64,000 bases of DNA from SB11 sp943370295 (GTDB lineage: Bacteria > Bacteroidota > Bacteroidia > UBA8524). Location of the stretch: the NCBI GenBank assembly GCA_943370295.1, contig CALRQL020000006.1, forward strand, positions 1-64,000. Reading direction: 5' to 3'. The notes beneath the pieces are model-generated. The model ran no database searches. It worked only from the letters and a program-made list of their open reading frames with translations, and was not told the origin of the DNA. The position numbers and the translations under genes were made by a program. Below, in pieces: positions 25,311 through 34,543 of the stretch. Position 1 is the first letter of the stretch. Every line of letters starts with the position of its first letter.

Positions 25311-25490
25311 TTAATCCCAATGTGTTTTCGTGTAATGGAGTAAAAGTTCTTTTGCGGCAGTCCAGCTTTTAGTACAAAGGGTGCTTTGTGGTGGCTTACG
25401 TTGTAAAATTCCGGCCGGGCAAAACGGGTATCAAACTCATCGTTATTGAGGGGGCGCCCATTAATTTGGTCGCCTAACTATGTAAAATGT

Positions 25491-25610
25491 CCTGAACATA
25501 AAATTCAAGGCATTTGAAAACAACGTCCCGAATGGTTTAAAACCATTCGGGACGTTGTTTTCAATAATTGCTGCGGGTTTTATGCCCGTAGAACTATACC
25601 GGTGTAAAAC
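25491..25610. repeat. Intergenic hairpin series with a 25-bp perfect palindrome
   Basis: From 25514 to 25564 runs a palindrome with two perfect 25-nt arms around a single central A; its core is CCGAATGGTTT and its complement, the same as in the two units at 1-552. It is flanked by CCTGAA/TTCAAGG, TGCGGG/CCCGTA and ACCGGT/ACC hairpins with TTTTAT or TAAAA loops, again like the first region. It lies between the yjdM start and the end of the second T9SS gene, and could stop transcripts from either side. The interval 25311-25490 holds nothing else firm. Confidence 0.75.
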
Positions 25611-25629
25611 CTCTAGTAAGGTTACCCTT

Positions 25630-28600
25630 TTATTGCAGATACACTTTGGCAGTGTGGATGGTATTGGCGGTGGTTACTTTAACTACGTAATACCCCGCTG
25701 ATGCTTCAGAAAGGGTGACGGTTTTAGTTGCTGCTGAAGTTATGGGGGCGGTTTCAGCGGTCATTAACTTGCCCATTATATCAAACACCTCAATAGTATA
25801 AGTACCCTCGGCGGCTACACCCACAACTATATTTTTACTGTTACTGCCTACAAATACACTATTGCTTTCAATAGATGTGATATTGGTTGCGGTAGTTGCG
25901 GTGCGGTAATGCAATACAAACCTTTGTGCGGGGTTGTTTTTGCTGTGTGCAAAAGTGTAATTTCCGCCGGCTGCTTTGTGTAGCCTGCCTGTAAGTAAAT
26001 CTTCAAGATATATCTCTATGCCTGCGCTAATGTTTTCTGTGCTAAAGCTCATCGTGTGCTGCCCCTCGGTTTCAGAAACATAAACAACTGGTATGCTAAT
26101 TCCCGCAGCAGGTATTTCTTTCATCAAGTTAATGGCAGTTTCCTCCCCCCCGGCCAGTGTATATATAGTAGGTACTTGTTTACCGTTTATTATCTTGTTG
26201 GCATCCCAGTAATCTTTGCCGTTGTCAGCTTTGGCATCAGTATATATACGGGTTTCATCCCAATCGCCATTGGTATTCGTTACTTTCATAGCTACATAAT
26301 CAGTAAGGCCGGTTTTGTCAAGGTAGTTTGCGCTGTTTGCAGTTACCCTGTTTGCAGTTGGTAAGGTAAGTGTGCTGCCGTTGCTGTTAATTTCTACCAT
26401 TATAGCATGAAACGGAGGTACAACACCGTTGGGTAATGAGCCTGTGGATCCGTTATAATCCCTTACTGTTTGTCCGTCATATACATATAGAGTGTTGGCT
26501 ACTAAATTAGTAATAGCAGTATTGTGCAAGTAATTACTTGGCCAGGGGTTGCGTATAAGGTGATAACCGGTGGTATCTGTAACGGTGCCGGTACGGCTAA
26601 GAGCCGGCGTGGTATAATCTGATGGCGAATAAGTACCGGAGAAATCAATCAACGCGTTTGTTGCAAAGTTTTCGCTGAACGCATACACTGAAAACCCTAT
26701 ATCATCCATGCTTTGGGCGGTTGAGGTAATTGCCTGCCATGCTCCGGGATTACCAACACCTGCCAGTGATTCGTCTAATTTAAACGCGTTGATGTATGAA
26801 AAATCAGGGGTACCTGTATTGATAACGATGTCATCAGCTAAATCGGCAAGGGTATTTCCGGTGAAGGGAGAACAGAAGGCACGCCATTTACCGCCAGCCC
26901 CCGAAGGGATTAAGTACTGTGCTGTTACATTGCCGGTGATGCTGCCTGTACCTGTGGGTGCAATTTGCCCGTATGCTGTGGCGGAAGTAGCTATTAGCAA
27001 CAGGTGGTTATTGGTGGTAAGTGTGCCCTCTGCGTGGGTTACAACGCCTGCTATCTGCATAGCATTGCCCAAGGCAAGCGAGCTTGATGTGGTGCGATTG
27101 AAGGTAAAATTATTCAACACGTTGGTGGTGCCGGGCGTAGTAGCATCCATATAAATGGTGCCCAATGCACCACTGCCGTTTACGATAAGGTTGGATGAGG
27201 TTGAGCCAGTGAAACTGCCCAAACCTGCCAAAGTACCACTTAAGGTAAGGGTATTGGCATTTATAGCCATTTTACCATTGATGGTTAATAGTGAAGGAAT
27301 GGTTACGCTTTGGCCGAGTGATACTACTGATGATGGACCTACGGTGATGTTGGCATTGGCTCCGATGGAGAGTGTGCCTGTTGAGCTAATGGTTTGCGTA
27401 CCCCCCGTGCCTCCTAATGTGAAAGTGGCGGCTGATGATGGAGCAAACGAGAGGGTTTGGCCGGCAGCTATGTGTATGTTGCCGTTAATACTGCCGCCGC
27501 CTGCCTGATTAAATCCTGTGGCGCTGCCGCCTGCTGCGGTAATGGTAAGATTACCGTTAATTACAAAAGGGTCGTTGGCAGTCATTGCATTAACATCGGT
27601 TGATGCCGAATTAATCTCAACATTGCCGTATGTGCGATTGCCAAATGAAGGCTGGCCGCTTGATGCCTCAAAAATATAATTACTGCCGTTTTGAAACACA
27701 ACTGCCGATTGGGGGTCGTTATACCCAAAGGGGTGCAACCCCGATTGGTGGCGATAGGTTGCGCCTGATTGAAAGACGATTGAGTTTAGTCCCCCTACCA
27801 TGCTACCGTAGGTGTTGCCATCGCCAAAAAGTTTATCATCAAAATCAGTTCCCGCAATTATAGTTCCTGTGGAAGTAACCGTAACGGCACTTGCATCTGC
27901 CGCTTGGAAACGATGTTCGTCAGAAGTTCCTAAACCCGTAGCCGTAAACCTCAACACACCGGCAACCATACCGGTTTCCCCACTTGTAATGTTCAATACA
28001 AAATCAGCACCGGCAACGGTGTTGGTTACCGTTAGCGAACATCCTTGTGCAATGCTTAAATCTGTACCTGCTATTCCGCCATCAATGGTTAGTATCCTGT
28101 TAGATGCGGTTTGAAATGTAGCGTTTACATTATTAGTGAATGATATTTGACCCACAGTTTGGTCAACATCTACTGTTACGGTTGGGTTAGCTTGCACTGA
28201 ACCGTTAAATACCAACACATCGGTTGCTAAGGGCGTTGTGCGTGAGGGAGACCAACTGGCGGCGGTATTCCAATTACCGCTGGCTACGTTCCAAGTATAA
28301 GTGATTGGAGTTGTGGCTTGTGAGCCTGAAGCAGGAGTAGCACTCATGTTGGCACTGTACCCGTTACCGTTTACTGCAAATACTTCAACATGGTAGGTAA
28401 CACCGGGGGTAAGGTTGGTTACTGATAGGCTTGACGGTAGTGTGTAACCAAAATATACTACTTTACCATTGCCTGAAGTAGGAGAAGTACAGGGCGGGGT
28501 AGTTACGGCTGTTACTACATCGGGGGCTGTACTAAAGTTACCGCTAACACTGCTATAGCAAGTATAACGGTCAACAGGGTTATCGGGAGCTGATGCAGCG

Positions 28601-29418
28601 CGTATCACTACCATGTAGCGGGTTAGGCTGTTTGCACTTGCAAATGAAAGCCCGGAGGCATTAATAGTAAAGGAAGTAGTACCAACACTGCTAAATGCTA
28701 ATGACCCTGATGAATAGTCAGACTCGTTTAGTTTAATGTCTTTTAAAAAATGAGCGCCACCGCCGGTGTTTGTGCCGTCCCAATTACTAAAATTACGCAC
28801 CCCGTTGCCACTGGTGCTGCGTATGGTTGCGAAGTCGCCGGTAACAGACCCATTATAATAAATTTCATCAAGGGTAGTATTGGGGCCAAAATCGGTGGAT
28901 GTGCCGGGAGCATAAGATGAGGAGGCATCAGGTGTATTTGAAGTAATCCAGCCTGAATTTCCCCAATTAATTCCTGATACATAACTATTAGTACCTGAAC
29001 CGCCACAACCTGCAGCACCATTGCCTGTGCCTGTGTAAGCAATTACCTGTTCACCCGAAGCATTTAATCCTCCGATATTAAAGTTGACGGTGATAACACC
29101 ATCCGAAGTGTTGGTTTCATTACCATTGGTTGATTGCCAGTTGATGCGCACGAATGTTCCGGCTGGGACATCTGAAAAACCGGAGGCGGGAAAGGTTCCG
29201 GTGCCTTCATTAATCCTGAAACGGGCATTGGAGCAAATACCGTTGTCGGTTATTGCAAGGTTATTAAGATTGAGACGAGTCAGCGTAAAAAACTCATAAA
29301 TTTCACCGTCAGCATCGGCATGGGTAAATATAATATCCCCCGCCGCAGGTGTTGATTGTGCTGTTGAGTTAATTACAGTTAAAATAACAATAAGGAAAGG
29401 TAAGATTTGCTTTTTCAT
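25630..29418 (-). CDS. Large T9SS-secreted multidomain surface protein
   Basis: About 1,262 residues from the ATG at 29418, which gives a clean signal peptide (MKKQILPFLIVILTVINSTAQ); the ATG at 29436 adds six residues. The N-terminal domain (GDIIFTHADADGEIYEFFTL) resembles lamin-tail-like domains in secreted proteins. Next come a fibronectin III-like part (LTPGVTYHVEVFAVNGNG), and a passenger-like beta-helix region opening with TWNVASGNWNTAASWSP. The C-terminal module (TAYGQIAPTGTGSITGN, WRAFCSPFTG, LIRNPWPSNYL) is homologous to the FG-GAP protein. The last 75 residues are a T9SS type A sorting signal (FDIMGKLMTAET, GYYVVKVTTAN). Function is probably adhesive; this is inferred. Confidence 0.9.
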   Translation of the reverse strand: MKKQILPFLIVILTVINSTAQSTPAAGDIIFTHADADGEIYEFFTLTRLNLNNLAITDNGICSNARFRINEGTGTFPASGFSDVPAGTFVRINWQSTNGNETNTSDGVITVNFNIGGLNASGEQVIAYTGTGNGAAGCGGSGTNSYVSGINWGNSGWITSNTPDASSSYAPGTSTDFGPNTTLDEIYYNGSVTGDFATIRSTSGNGVRNFSNWDGTNTGGGAHFLKDIKLNESDYSSGSLAFSSVGTTSFTINASGLSFASANSLTRYMVVIRAASAPDNPVDRYTCYSSVSGNFSTAPDVVTAVTTPPCTSPTSGNGKVVYFGYTLPSSLSVTNLTPGVTYHVEVFAVNGNGYSANMSATPASGSQATTPITYTWNVASGNWNTAASWSPSRTTPLATDVLVFNGSVQANPTVTVDVDQTVGQISFTNNVNATFQTASNRILTIDGGIAGTDLSIAQGCSLTVTNTVAGADFVLNITSGETGMVAGVLRFTATGLGTSDEHRFQAADASAVTVTSTGTIIAGTDFDDKLFGDGNTYGSMVGGLNSIVFQSGATYRHQSGLHPFGYNDPQSAVVFQNGSNYIFEASSGQPSFGNRTYGNVEINSASTDVNAMTANDPFVINGNLTITAAGGSATGFNQAGGGSINGNIHIAAGQTLSFAPSSAATFTLGGTGGTQTISSTGTLSIGANANITVGPSSVVSLGQSVTIPSLLTINGKMAINANTLTLSGTLAGLGSFTGSTSSNLIVNGSGALGTIYMDATTPGTTNVLNNFTFNRTTSSSLALGNAMQIAGVVTHAEGTLTTNNHLLLIATSATAYGQIAPTGTGSITGNVTAQYLIPSGAGGKWRAFCSPFTGNTLADLADDIVINTGTPDFSYINAFKLDESLAGVGNPGAWQAITSTAQSMDDIGFSVYAFSENFATNALIDFSGTYSPSDYTTPALSRTGTVTDTTGYHLIRNPWPSNYLHNTAITNLVANTLYVYDGQTVRDYNGSTGSLPNGVVPPFHAIMVEINSNGSTLTLPTANRVTANSANYLDKTGLTDYVAMKVTNTNGDWDETRIYTDAKADNGKDYWDANKIINGKQVPTIYTLAGGEETAINLMKEIPAAGISIPVVYVSETEGQHTMSFSTENISAGIEIYLEDLLTGRLHKAAGGNYTFAHSKNNPAQRFVLHYRTATTATNITSIESNSVFVGSNSKNIVVGVAAEGTYTIEVFDIMGKLMTAETAPITSAATKTVTLSEASAGYYVVKVTTANTIHTAKVYLQ

Positions 29419-29436
29419 AAATTTAAAGAAATACAC

Positions 29437-29990
29437 CGCAAAACTCCCCGCATCATGTTTCCTACTTTGTCCGTTTACTTAAAAAAATAATAAAACCAAT
29501 GTTAAACATACAAACCATTATTAATAAGCCTATTACATTATAGTTTTAGAAAATTAGTACCTTCTTTAAGTAATTGCTCATTTCTTGTGCTGGTTTTACT
29601 GCGCTATTGTTAATAAAGGGTTTTGCAGCCGCACTGAAAAACAGAAAATATTACCGCAACATCATTTACAATTCATTAACCGTGACCTGAAAATGGAAAA
29701 TTTTTGGTTGTGTTTTGTTTTTGTAGTTGCAAAAAGACAAGTTGACGGAAGGGCTTTTTTTGTTTTAGGATGGCTCTGTGTTACCCTGTATAATTATTGT
29801 ATTGATGCTGTACCTGTGCAAAACAGAGTGAAGTAAACTAATATGTTACAGCATGGATAATTAACCACCCAAAACAAAACAGATACTTCTATCTGTTTTT
29901 TAAATCCATTATCATTATCCAAAAAAATGAACTATTAATGCCAGAACTTGCGAGTGAAAATTTTAATAAATATTAAACACTATTATTTGT
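29437..29990. other. Intergenic region, no gene supported
   Basis: AT-rich DNA between the divergent T9SS gene and the GH64-like gene. An 83-codon open frame (29585-29836) has no recognisable features and a Cys/Trp-rich composition unlike neighbouring genes, so I do not call it. Both flanking promoters should lie here, but no perfect TAnnTTTG box was found. Confidence 0.6.
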
Positions 29991-31607
29991 ATGAACAATT
30001 CATTACAGAATGTTGTTGAAGTGCTAATTTCAAACAACACAGGTTTGGCAAGCGATACTTTGTATGTGTATATTACCGATGGTAATAACAATTTTTATAA
30101 AGTTGACAGTTCTAATGGCTGGACGGCGGCAATAAACGCTACTGCATGCTGTATAGAAATGCACAAACTGCCCACCAACAAAAATGGCCTGCACTATTTT
30201 TACCTAAACACTTCAAACGGAATGACGGGCGGACGGGTATGGTTTGCCTCGTCAAACTCGGCGTTATCACACAATTCAAGCGGGGGTATCGTTCAACCCA
30301 CTGTGTTTGAAGATTATGTATTTGATTTTGTGGAGTTGGCCATCAACCCTACCGTTGGTACTACCTTAGGCAATGCAAACATTGATACTACTCAGGTTGA
30401 TTCATTGGGTATTCCTATCACGCTTTTTGTTAACCCGGTAGAAAACGGTTTAACGTTTCCTCCTCCAACTACATTTGCCCCATCCACTACTAACGGCTTC
30501 CCCAATGTAATAGGGATAACACCGTGGTTATCGTTAGAAACCATCATTAATAACTTTACAAACAATATCAGCAACTCTGTATTTTCTCCATTTAGTGCCT
30601 GCAACTGGAGTAATAACTCGGTTAGCAGATTGGTAGCACCGTTCCATTTAATTAATGATTTTCAAACAGGGGTAACTCCCAACGCACTTGCAACGTTTTT
30701 TGATACTGCTATTTATCAGTTCTTTAATTATTACATGACAAATACGCTAACCTTGCAAGACCCGGTTTCGTTAAGTTATTATTCAGGTACTGTAACTACA
30801 GTTTCTCAAACGGATATAACAGGCGGTACTTCTACCTACAATGTGTTGCAGTTTAACTGCGGTGGTGAGCTGTTGAACATTTACTTCCCGTATTTTAACA
30901 CCAATTGCACAGCATTTCCGGGCACACTAAATGCGAGTGTAACGCTTTCACCGCCCCCCAGTTGGTGGACCAGCAACCTTGATACCGCCATGCCTGCAAC
31001 CGCTATGGCTATGGGCTGTGCCGGTGCATTTGCCGATTCGTCGTTCCAAAGCGGTGTTACTAACACAACACTTTTGGGTAATTTAGAAAACCAAGTGGTG
31101 AGCTTAATAAACAGAGGCCTTTCACCCGTTACGGGCAATCTTATCCAGTTTAATGCCGGATTTTCAGCTGCGGATATTACTAATAACCAAGTAAGCATTA
31201 CTACAGGCTTGCCAAGCGGAGCGGTGTTTGCCCCCGGAATGAGCCTTGTGAAACAGGTTGCGGCACAACCTACCATCGTGGTAGCTGCAAATACGGTTGG
31301 CAATAATCCGGTGCAAATAGTAATTACAAGCCCTGTTGATGAGCTTTTACCAGTAAATACCTGCCAGTTTATTTGCGGTACCTTTTACCCCACACCAACC
31401 AGTAATGCGGCCAGCTACTCAAACATTTATTCAGGATATTTGCACAATGGGTTAGGAACTGCCCCCGCGCCTTTGCTTAATAATATCGGCTACGGATATG
31501 CCTATGACGACCAAGGCGGCTACTCGAACGATATTACTGTAGGCTTTGACAGTAATAACTCGTTAACGTTGGGTGTATTTTTAGGTCCGCTGCAAAATGC
31601 CAACTAA
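29991..31607 (+). CDS. GH64-like (beta-1,3-glucanase/thaumatin-like) protein without signal peptide
   Basis: A 538-residue protein of the GH64/thaumatin-like superfamily. Landmarks are GGRVWFASSNSAL and GGIVQPTVFED, then VFDFVELAINP and the typical VDSLGIPITLFV strand (about 136-148), and a C-terminal GYGYAYDDQGGYSNDITVGF block. Family enzymes cleave beta-1,3-glucans endwise from a wide groove. Unusually for a secreted hydrolase, there is no signal peptide (MNNSLQNVVEVLISNN), no lipobox and no T9SS domain, so it may be cytosolic, released by lysis or exported by another route. Catalytic Glu and Asp residues were not individually assigned. A terminator follows. Confidence 0.75.
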   Translation: MNNSLQNVVEVLISNNTGLASDTLYVYITDGNNNFYKVDSSNGWTAAINATACCIEMHKLPTNKNGLHYFYLNTSNGMTGGRVWFASSNSALSHNSSGGIVQPTVFEDYVFDFVELAINPTVGTTLGNANIDTTQVDSLGIPITLFVNPVENGLTFPPPTTFAPSTTNGFPNVIGITPWLSLETIINNFTNNISNSVFSPFSACNWSNNSVSRLVAPFHLINDFQTGVTPNALATFFDTAIYQFFNYYMTNTLTLQDPVSLSYYSGTVTTVSQTDITGGTSTYNVLQFNCGGELLNIYFPYFNTNCTAFPGTLNASVTLSPPPSWWTSNLDTAMPATAMAMGCAGAFADSSFQSGVTNTTLLGNLENQVVSLINRGLSPVTGNLIQFNAGFSAADITNNQVSITTGLPSGAVFAPGMSLVKQVAAQPTIVVAANTVGNNPVQIVITSPVDELLPVNTCQFICGTFYPTPTSNAASYSNIYSGYLHNGLGTAPAPLLNNIGYGYAYDDQGGYSNDITVGFDSNNSLTLGVFLGPLQNAN

Positions 31608-31632
31608 TAGCTGATTTCTCTGTTCATAGATT

Positions 31633-31664
31633 AAAGGGACCGCTTTTAAGTAGTCCCTTTTTTA
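31633..31664 (+). terminator. Rho-independent terminator
   Basis: AAAGGGAC and GTCCCTTT pair around CGCTTTTAAGTA, followed by TTTAT. It ends the GH64-like transcript. Confidence 0.75.
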
Positions 31665-31897
31665 TACAGTAATCACCAACTGTACTTTATAACTATTAGT
31701 ATTTTTTAAAAAATCGGCTAACTATGCCGGCTTTTTTATAACACTCTCAGGTAATTTAGAAACAGATAAAAATATCTGTTTGGCTAAAAAGATAAAAGTA
31801 TTGTTTTTATTGCTGAGAACTTATCCAATCTTTGCTTTGCACTGATTGCATTTGGCACTCAATGTTAAACTATACGTTTTACCTTAAAAATACTTTT

Positions 31898-32392
31898 ATG
31901 CCTGCACCTAACTTTACCATTCAACAAACTGATGCCCAAGAACGCTACACTAATTGGAAAGATAACCAAGGGAACATCATGAATGCGCTGCAAAACCCCA
32001 CTGCACCGCAACCACCGGGTTTAGAGTATTCACCTGTATTATCAATCAACTCGTTCACTTTTAAGTTGCAAGACCTTTGTGAGTTATTTGAACGAATATA
32101 TAAATACAACAACCCCGGCAGCACCGCAGTGCTGCATCTGGCCGAGAGTACACTGGCTGCAAACCCTATAAATGCCGTGAGGTTTTACTTAGGGGTAGAG
32201 AATTCTCCGGCTAATAATGCTTGTTTGATTGGTGTTGCTGTAACCAATTGCAACGCACCGGGTTTTGGTGGAGCGGATGTAACTAACCTACCCGTTGTAA
32301 ACGCCCAACCAACTACTGAAACAAGTATTTATGATTTTTCGTACCCCTGCCCCACTACTTGTGCCGACCCCGGCCACAGCATCATGGATTGA
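31898..32392 (+). CDS. Unknown protein with C-terminal YPCPTTCADPG motif, paralogue 1
   Basis: A 164-residue protein I cannot name. It begins MPAPNFTIQQTDAQERYTNW, with a middle part SPVLSINSFTFKLQDLCELFERI and NPINAVRFYLGVE, and a strictly kept end FSYPCPTTCADPGHSIMD. There is no signal peptide. The next gene is a clear paralogue with the same architecture, so the pair arose by tandem duplication. The ATG at 31898 matches the paralogue's N-terminus; the longer frame from 31832 does not. The C-terminal Cys-Pro-x-x-Cys unit could bind metal or be a processing/recognition tag; this is speculative. Confidence 0.8.
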   Translation: MPAPNFTIQQTDAQERYTNWKDNQGNIMNALQNPTAPQPPGLEYSPVLSINSFTFKLQDLCELFERIYKYNNPGSTAVLHLAESTLAANPINAVRFYLGVENSPANNACLIGVAVTNCNAPGFGGADVTNLPVVNAQPTTETSIYDFSYPCPTTCADPGHSIMD

Positions 32393-32556
32393 TTGTTTTT
32401 GTAATGCCCTAAAAAGAGACAACTACTTTGCCGGTTATACCGCAGCAGAGTGTTTAACTACAGGCATTTACTGATTATAAAAGGTTTGTATAATGCTTAA
32501 ATTAATCACTGATATTATACTTTTTAGTTGTTAACCTTTAAAGAATGTCTTTTGTA

Positions 32557-32564
32557 TATATTTG
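32557..32564 (+). promoter_or_regulatory. -7 box TATATTTG
   Basis: An exact TAnnTTTG match 35 bp before the second paralogue. A GTTG at 32527 is 26 bp upstream, a little far for a -33 box. It suggests that each paralogue has its own promoter. Confidence 0.45.
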
Positions 32565-32599
32565 ACATTTCAGTTGTACCATCAATAAACATAAAACCC

Positions 32600-33091
32600 A
32601 TGAAACCACAAACAAACCCCGGTGACGGCAGCCGTTTTACCATCTCTCTTGACGATGCCCAACAGCGAATAACCAACTGGCAAGGCGATCAATCACTTAT
32701 CAAAAAGCAACTGACGCAAAACATGCCTTTGTACAATTCACCTGTGTTAAACATCAATGCGTTTACTTTTGATTTGGCGGATGTTTCAGATTTAATCTCA
32801 CGTATAGGAATGTACAATAACAGCACTCCTCCACCCGCAGAACCTATTAACGCTGTCCGTTTTTACCTTGGTAAAGTTGTAACTCCAACCATGCCGGAAC
32901 CTCCGTACAGTTGTTTAGTAGCCGTAGGAGTATCAGGGTTTGCGCCTAATGATAATGTGGGCGGCGATGATATTATTGCATTACCATCGGCACATTCTAA
33001 ACCTCCTACCTTAGAAGAAAGTATTTTTGATTTTTCATACCCTTGCCCTACTACCTGCGCCGACCCCGGTAAAGGGATTATGGATTTGTAA
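32600..33091 (+). CDS. Unknown protein with C-terminal YPCPTTCADPG motif, paralogue 2
   Basis: A 163-residue paralogue of the preceding gene: FTISLDDAQQRITNWQGDQ, SPVLNINAFTFDLADVSDLI, EPINAVRFYLGKV and the end FSYPCPTTCADPGKGIMDL. Divergence is high in the middle, while the last 18 residues are nearly identical, so the terminus carries the main constraint. There is no signal peptide or membrane segment. The ATG at 32600 lies after a -7 box; the frame back to 32528 is rejected because it runs across that promoter. The function is unknown. Confidence 0.8.
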   Translation: MKPQTNPGDGSRFTISLDDAQQRITNWQGDQSLIKKQLTQNMPLYNSPVLNINAFTFDLADVSDLISRIGMYNNSTPPPAEPINAVRFYLGKVVTPTMPEPPYSCLVAVGVSGFAPNDNVGGDDIIALPSAHSKPPTLEESIFDFSYPCPTTCADPGKGIMDL

Positions 33092-33125
33092 TTGCAGTTT
33101 TTAACACCTCTATCCGGCATTTATT

Positions 33126-33773
33126 ATGTTTGAGCAACTAAGAAGTATATTTTTTGAGTATGCCAATATCATTTTGTTATTGCCCCTGCTATTAGCCATA
33201 ATAGGGTTTACAGCATACCCACTTAAATTAAAAATAATTACCGGCTATTTACTACTTGCATTAGTAACTCAAGCATTATCATTTGCCTTTTGGAAACAGC
33301 GTATTAATAACTACCCCATATTGCACGTGTACACTGTTATTGAGTATTTACTGTTGCTTTGGTTTTACAGCACTTTGCTCACTGATTTTATACCGCGTGC
33401 AGCCTTTTTGACTTTAGCGGTGGCTTTCCCCGTATTTGCAATAATTGATTCGGTATATATTGAGCATATTTATACGTTTAATACTTATGGCCGTTCATTA
33501 GAAGCACTAATTTTCATATTTTTAAGCATCAGTTGGTTTGTGAAAATTGTGGCTGAAGACGAAAAAACCCGCCAGTTGGGTAGAGCAATTAATTACATAA
33601 ACAGCGGGTTTTTAATCTATTTTGCGGGTTCTATAGCTATGTTTTCGTACAGCAGCTATGTGGAGCAAATGACTGTATCGCACCGCATTAATGTTTGGAC
33701 GATTCATACAATTTTGGCAGTACAGTTATATATACTGATTGCAATAGGACTATGGAAAGCGAGAACCAAATAA
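33126..33773 (+). CDS. Multi-TM membrane protein of a two-component operon
   Basis: A 215-residue inner-membrane protein with about seven hydrophobic helices (first near 13-30, last near 190-210). No enzymatic motif is visible. Its 3' end overlaps the start of the histidine kinase by 22 bp, and the kinase overlaps the response regulator. Such uncharacterised membrane proteins often precede short HisKA_3 kinases in Bacteroidota and may supply the sensing part that the kinase lacks; this is inferred from context. Confidence 0.8.
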   Translation: MFEQLRSIFFEYANIILLLPLLLAIIGFTAYPLKLKIITGYLLLALVTQALSFAFWKQRINNYPILHVYTVIEYLLLLWFYSTLLTDFIPRAAFLTLAVAFPVFAIIDSVYIEHIYTFNTYGRSLEALIFIFLSISWFVKIVAEDEKTRQLGRAINYINSGFLIYFAGSIAMFSYSSYVEQMTVSHRINVWTIHTILAVQLYILIAIGLWKARTK

Positions 33774-34543
33774 AGTTTTACTTTGGCATTATTACCGTAA
33801 TGCTGGCATTTGTAATTATTACAGGTGGGTTTATACTTGCGGTACTACGCTACCAAAAACGACTGTATTTTAAACAACAAGAACTGCTGCGCCTGGATGC
33901 ACAGCACAAAAAAGAATTGCTGCAAATAAGTATTGAAACTGCCGAGGCTGAGCGGATGCAAATTGCCAAAGATGTACACGATGAAATAGGCAGCATATTT
34001 TCTACCCTTTCGCTTTCTATTAACCAATTAAACGGGGCTGATGGTTTAAACGCACAACACTTGCAAACGGGTAAACATTTGATACAATCAGGTATTGACA
34101 GTGTAAGGCGCATATCGCACAATATTGTGCCTTTTGAGCTGGAGTTACTGGGCTTGGAACAAACGATTGAAAACTATTTTGACCGATTAACTTCGGTATC
34201 GGGTATTGAGGTGGATTTTGAAAATACTGCCCCGCTTGAAACCCTTGTTCCCACTGCTGCGCTTGCCCTATACCGTATTGTGCAGGAGTTAAGCTCAAAC
34301 TGTATCAAATACGCCAAGGCCAAAACCATACGCCTGCATATTACTACTGAAAACGGTTTGCTTATACTTTCCTATAAGGACGATGGTGTAGGTACTGAAT
34401 TAATAAGTAGCCGTGGCATTGGGCTTAAGAATATTGAGAGCAGGGCCATTGTGATGAACGGAGAAGTTAACTTTGCTTCGGCACCGGGTGAAGGTTTTGC
34501 TTGCACGGTTGCTATACCATTAACTAATAATACTGTTGTATGA
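33752..34543 (+). CDS. Sensor histidine kinase (HisKA_3, NarL-type partner)
   Basis: A 263-residue kinase. One TM helix (about 9-31) is followed by a coiled coil, the HisKA_3 dimerisation box AERMQIAKDVHDEIGSIFSTL with phosphorylatable His76, and a HATPase domain with the N-box region IVQELSSNCIKYAKA, and DDGVG and GIGLKNIESRA as G-boxes. There is almost no extracytoplasmic loop, so it must sense within the membrane or through its partner. The ATG at 33752 gives a short 22-bp overlap with the upstream gene. It overlaps the next gene by 4 bp (ATGA). Confidence 0.93.
   Translation: MESENQIKFYFGIITVMLAFVIITGGFILAVLRYQKRLYFKQQELLRLDAQHKKELLQISIETAEAERMQIAKDVHDEIGSIFSTLSLSINQLNGADGLNAQHLQTGKHLIQSGIDSVRRISHNIVPFELELLGLEQTIENYFDRLTSVSGIEVDFENTAPLETLVPTAALALYRIVQELSSNCIKYAKAKTIRLHITTENGLLILSYKDDGVGTELISSRGIGLKNIESRAIVMNGEVNFASAPGEGFACTVAIPLTNNTVV

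Noticed and set aside
29585..29836. 83-codon frame between the T9SS gene and the GH64-like gene
   Set aside because: Odd composition, no promoter and no recognisable feature; probably chance.
32863..33120. 85-codon minus-strand frame opposite the second YPCPTTC paralogue
   Set aside because: Shadow of the plus-strand gene, which has a clear paralogue.
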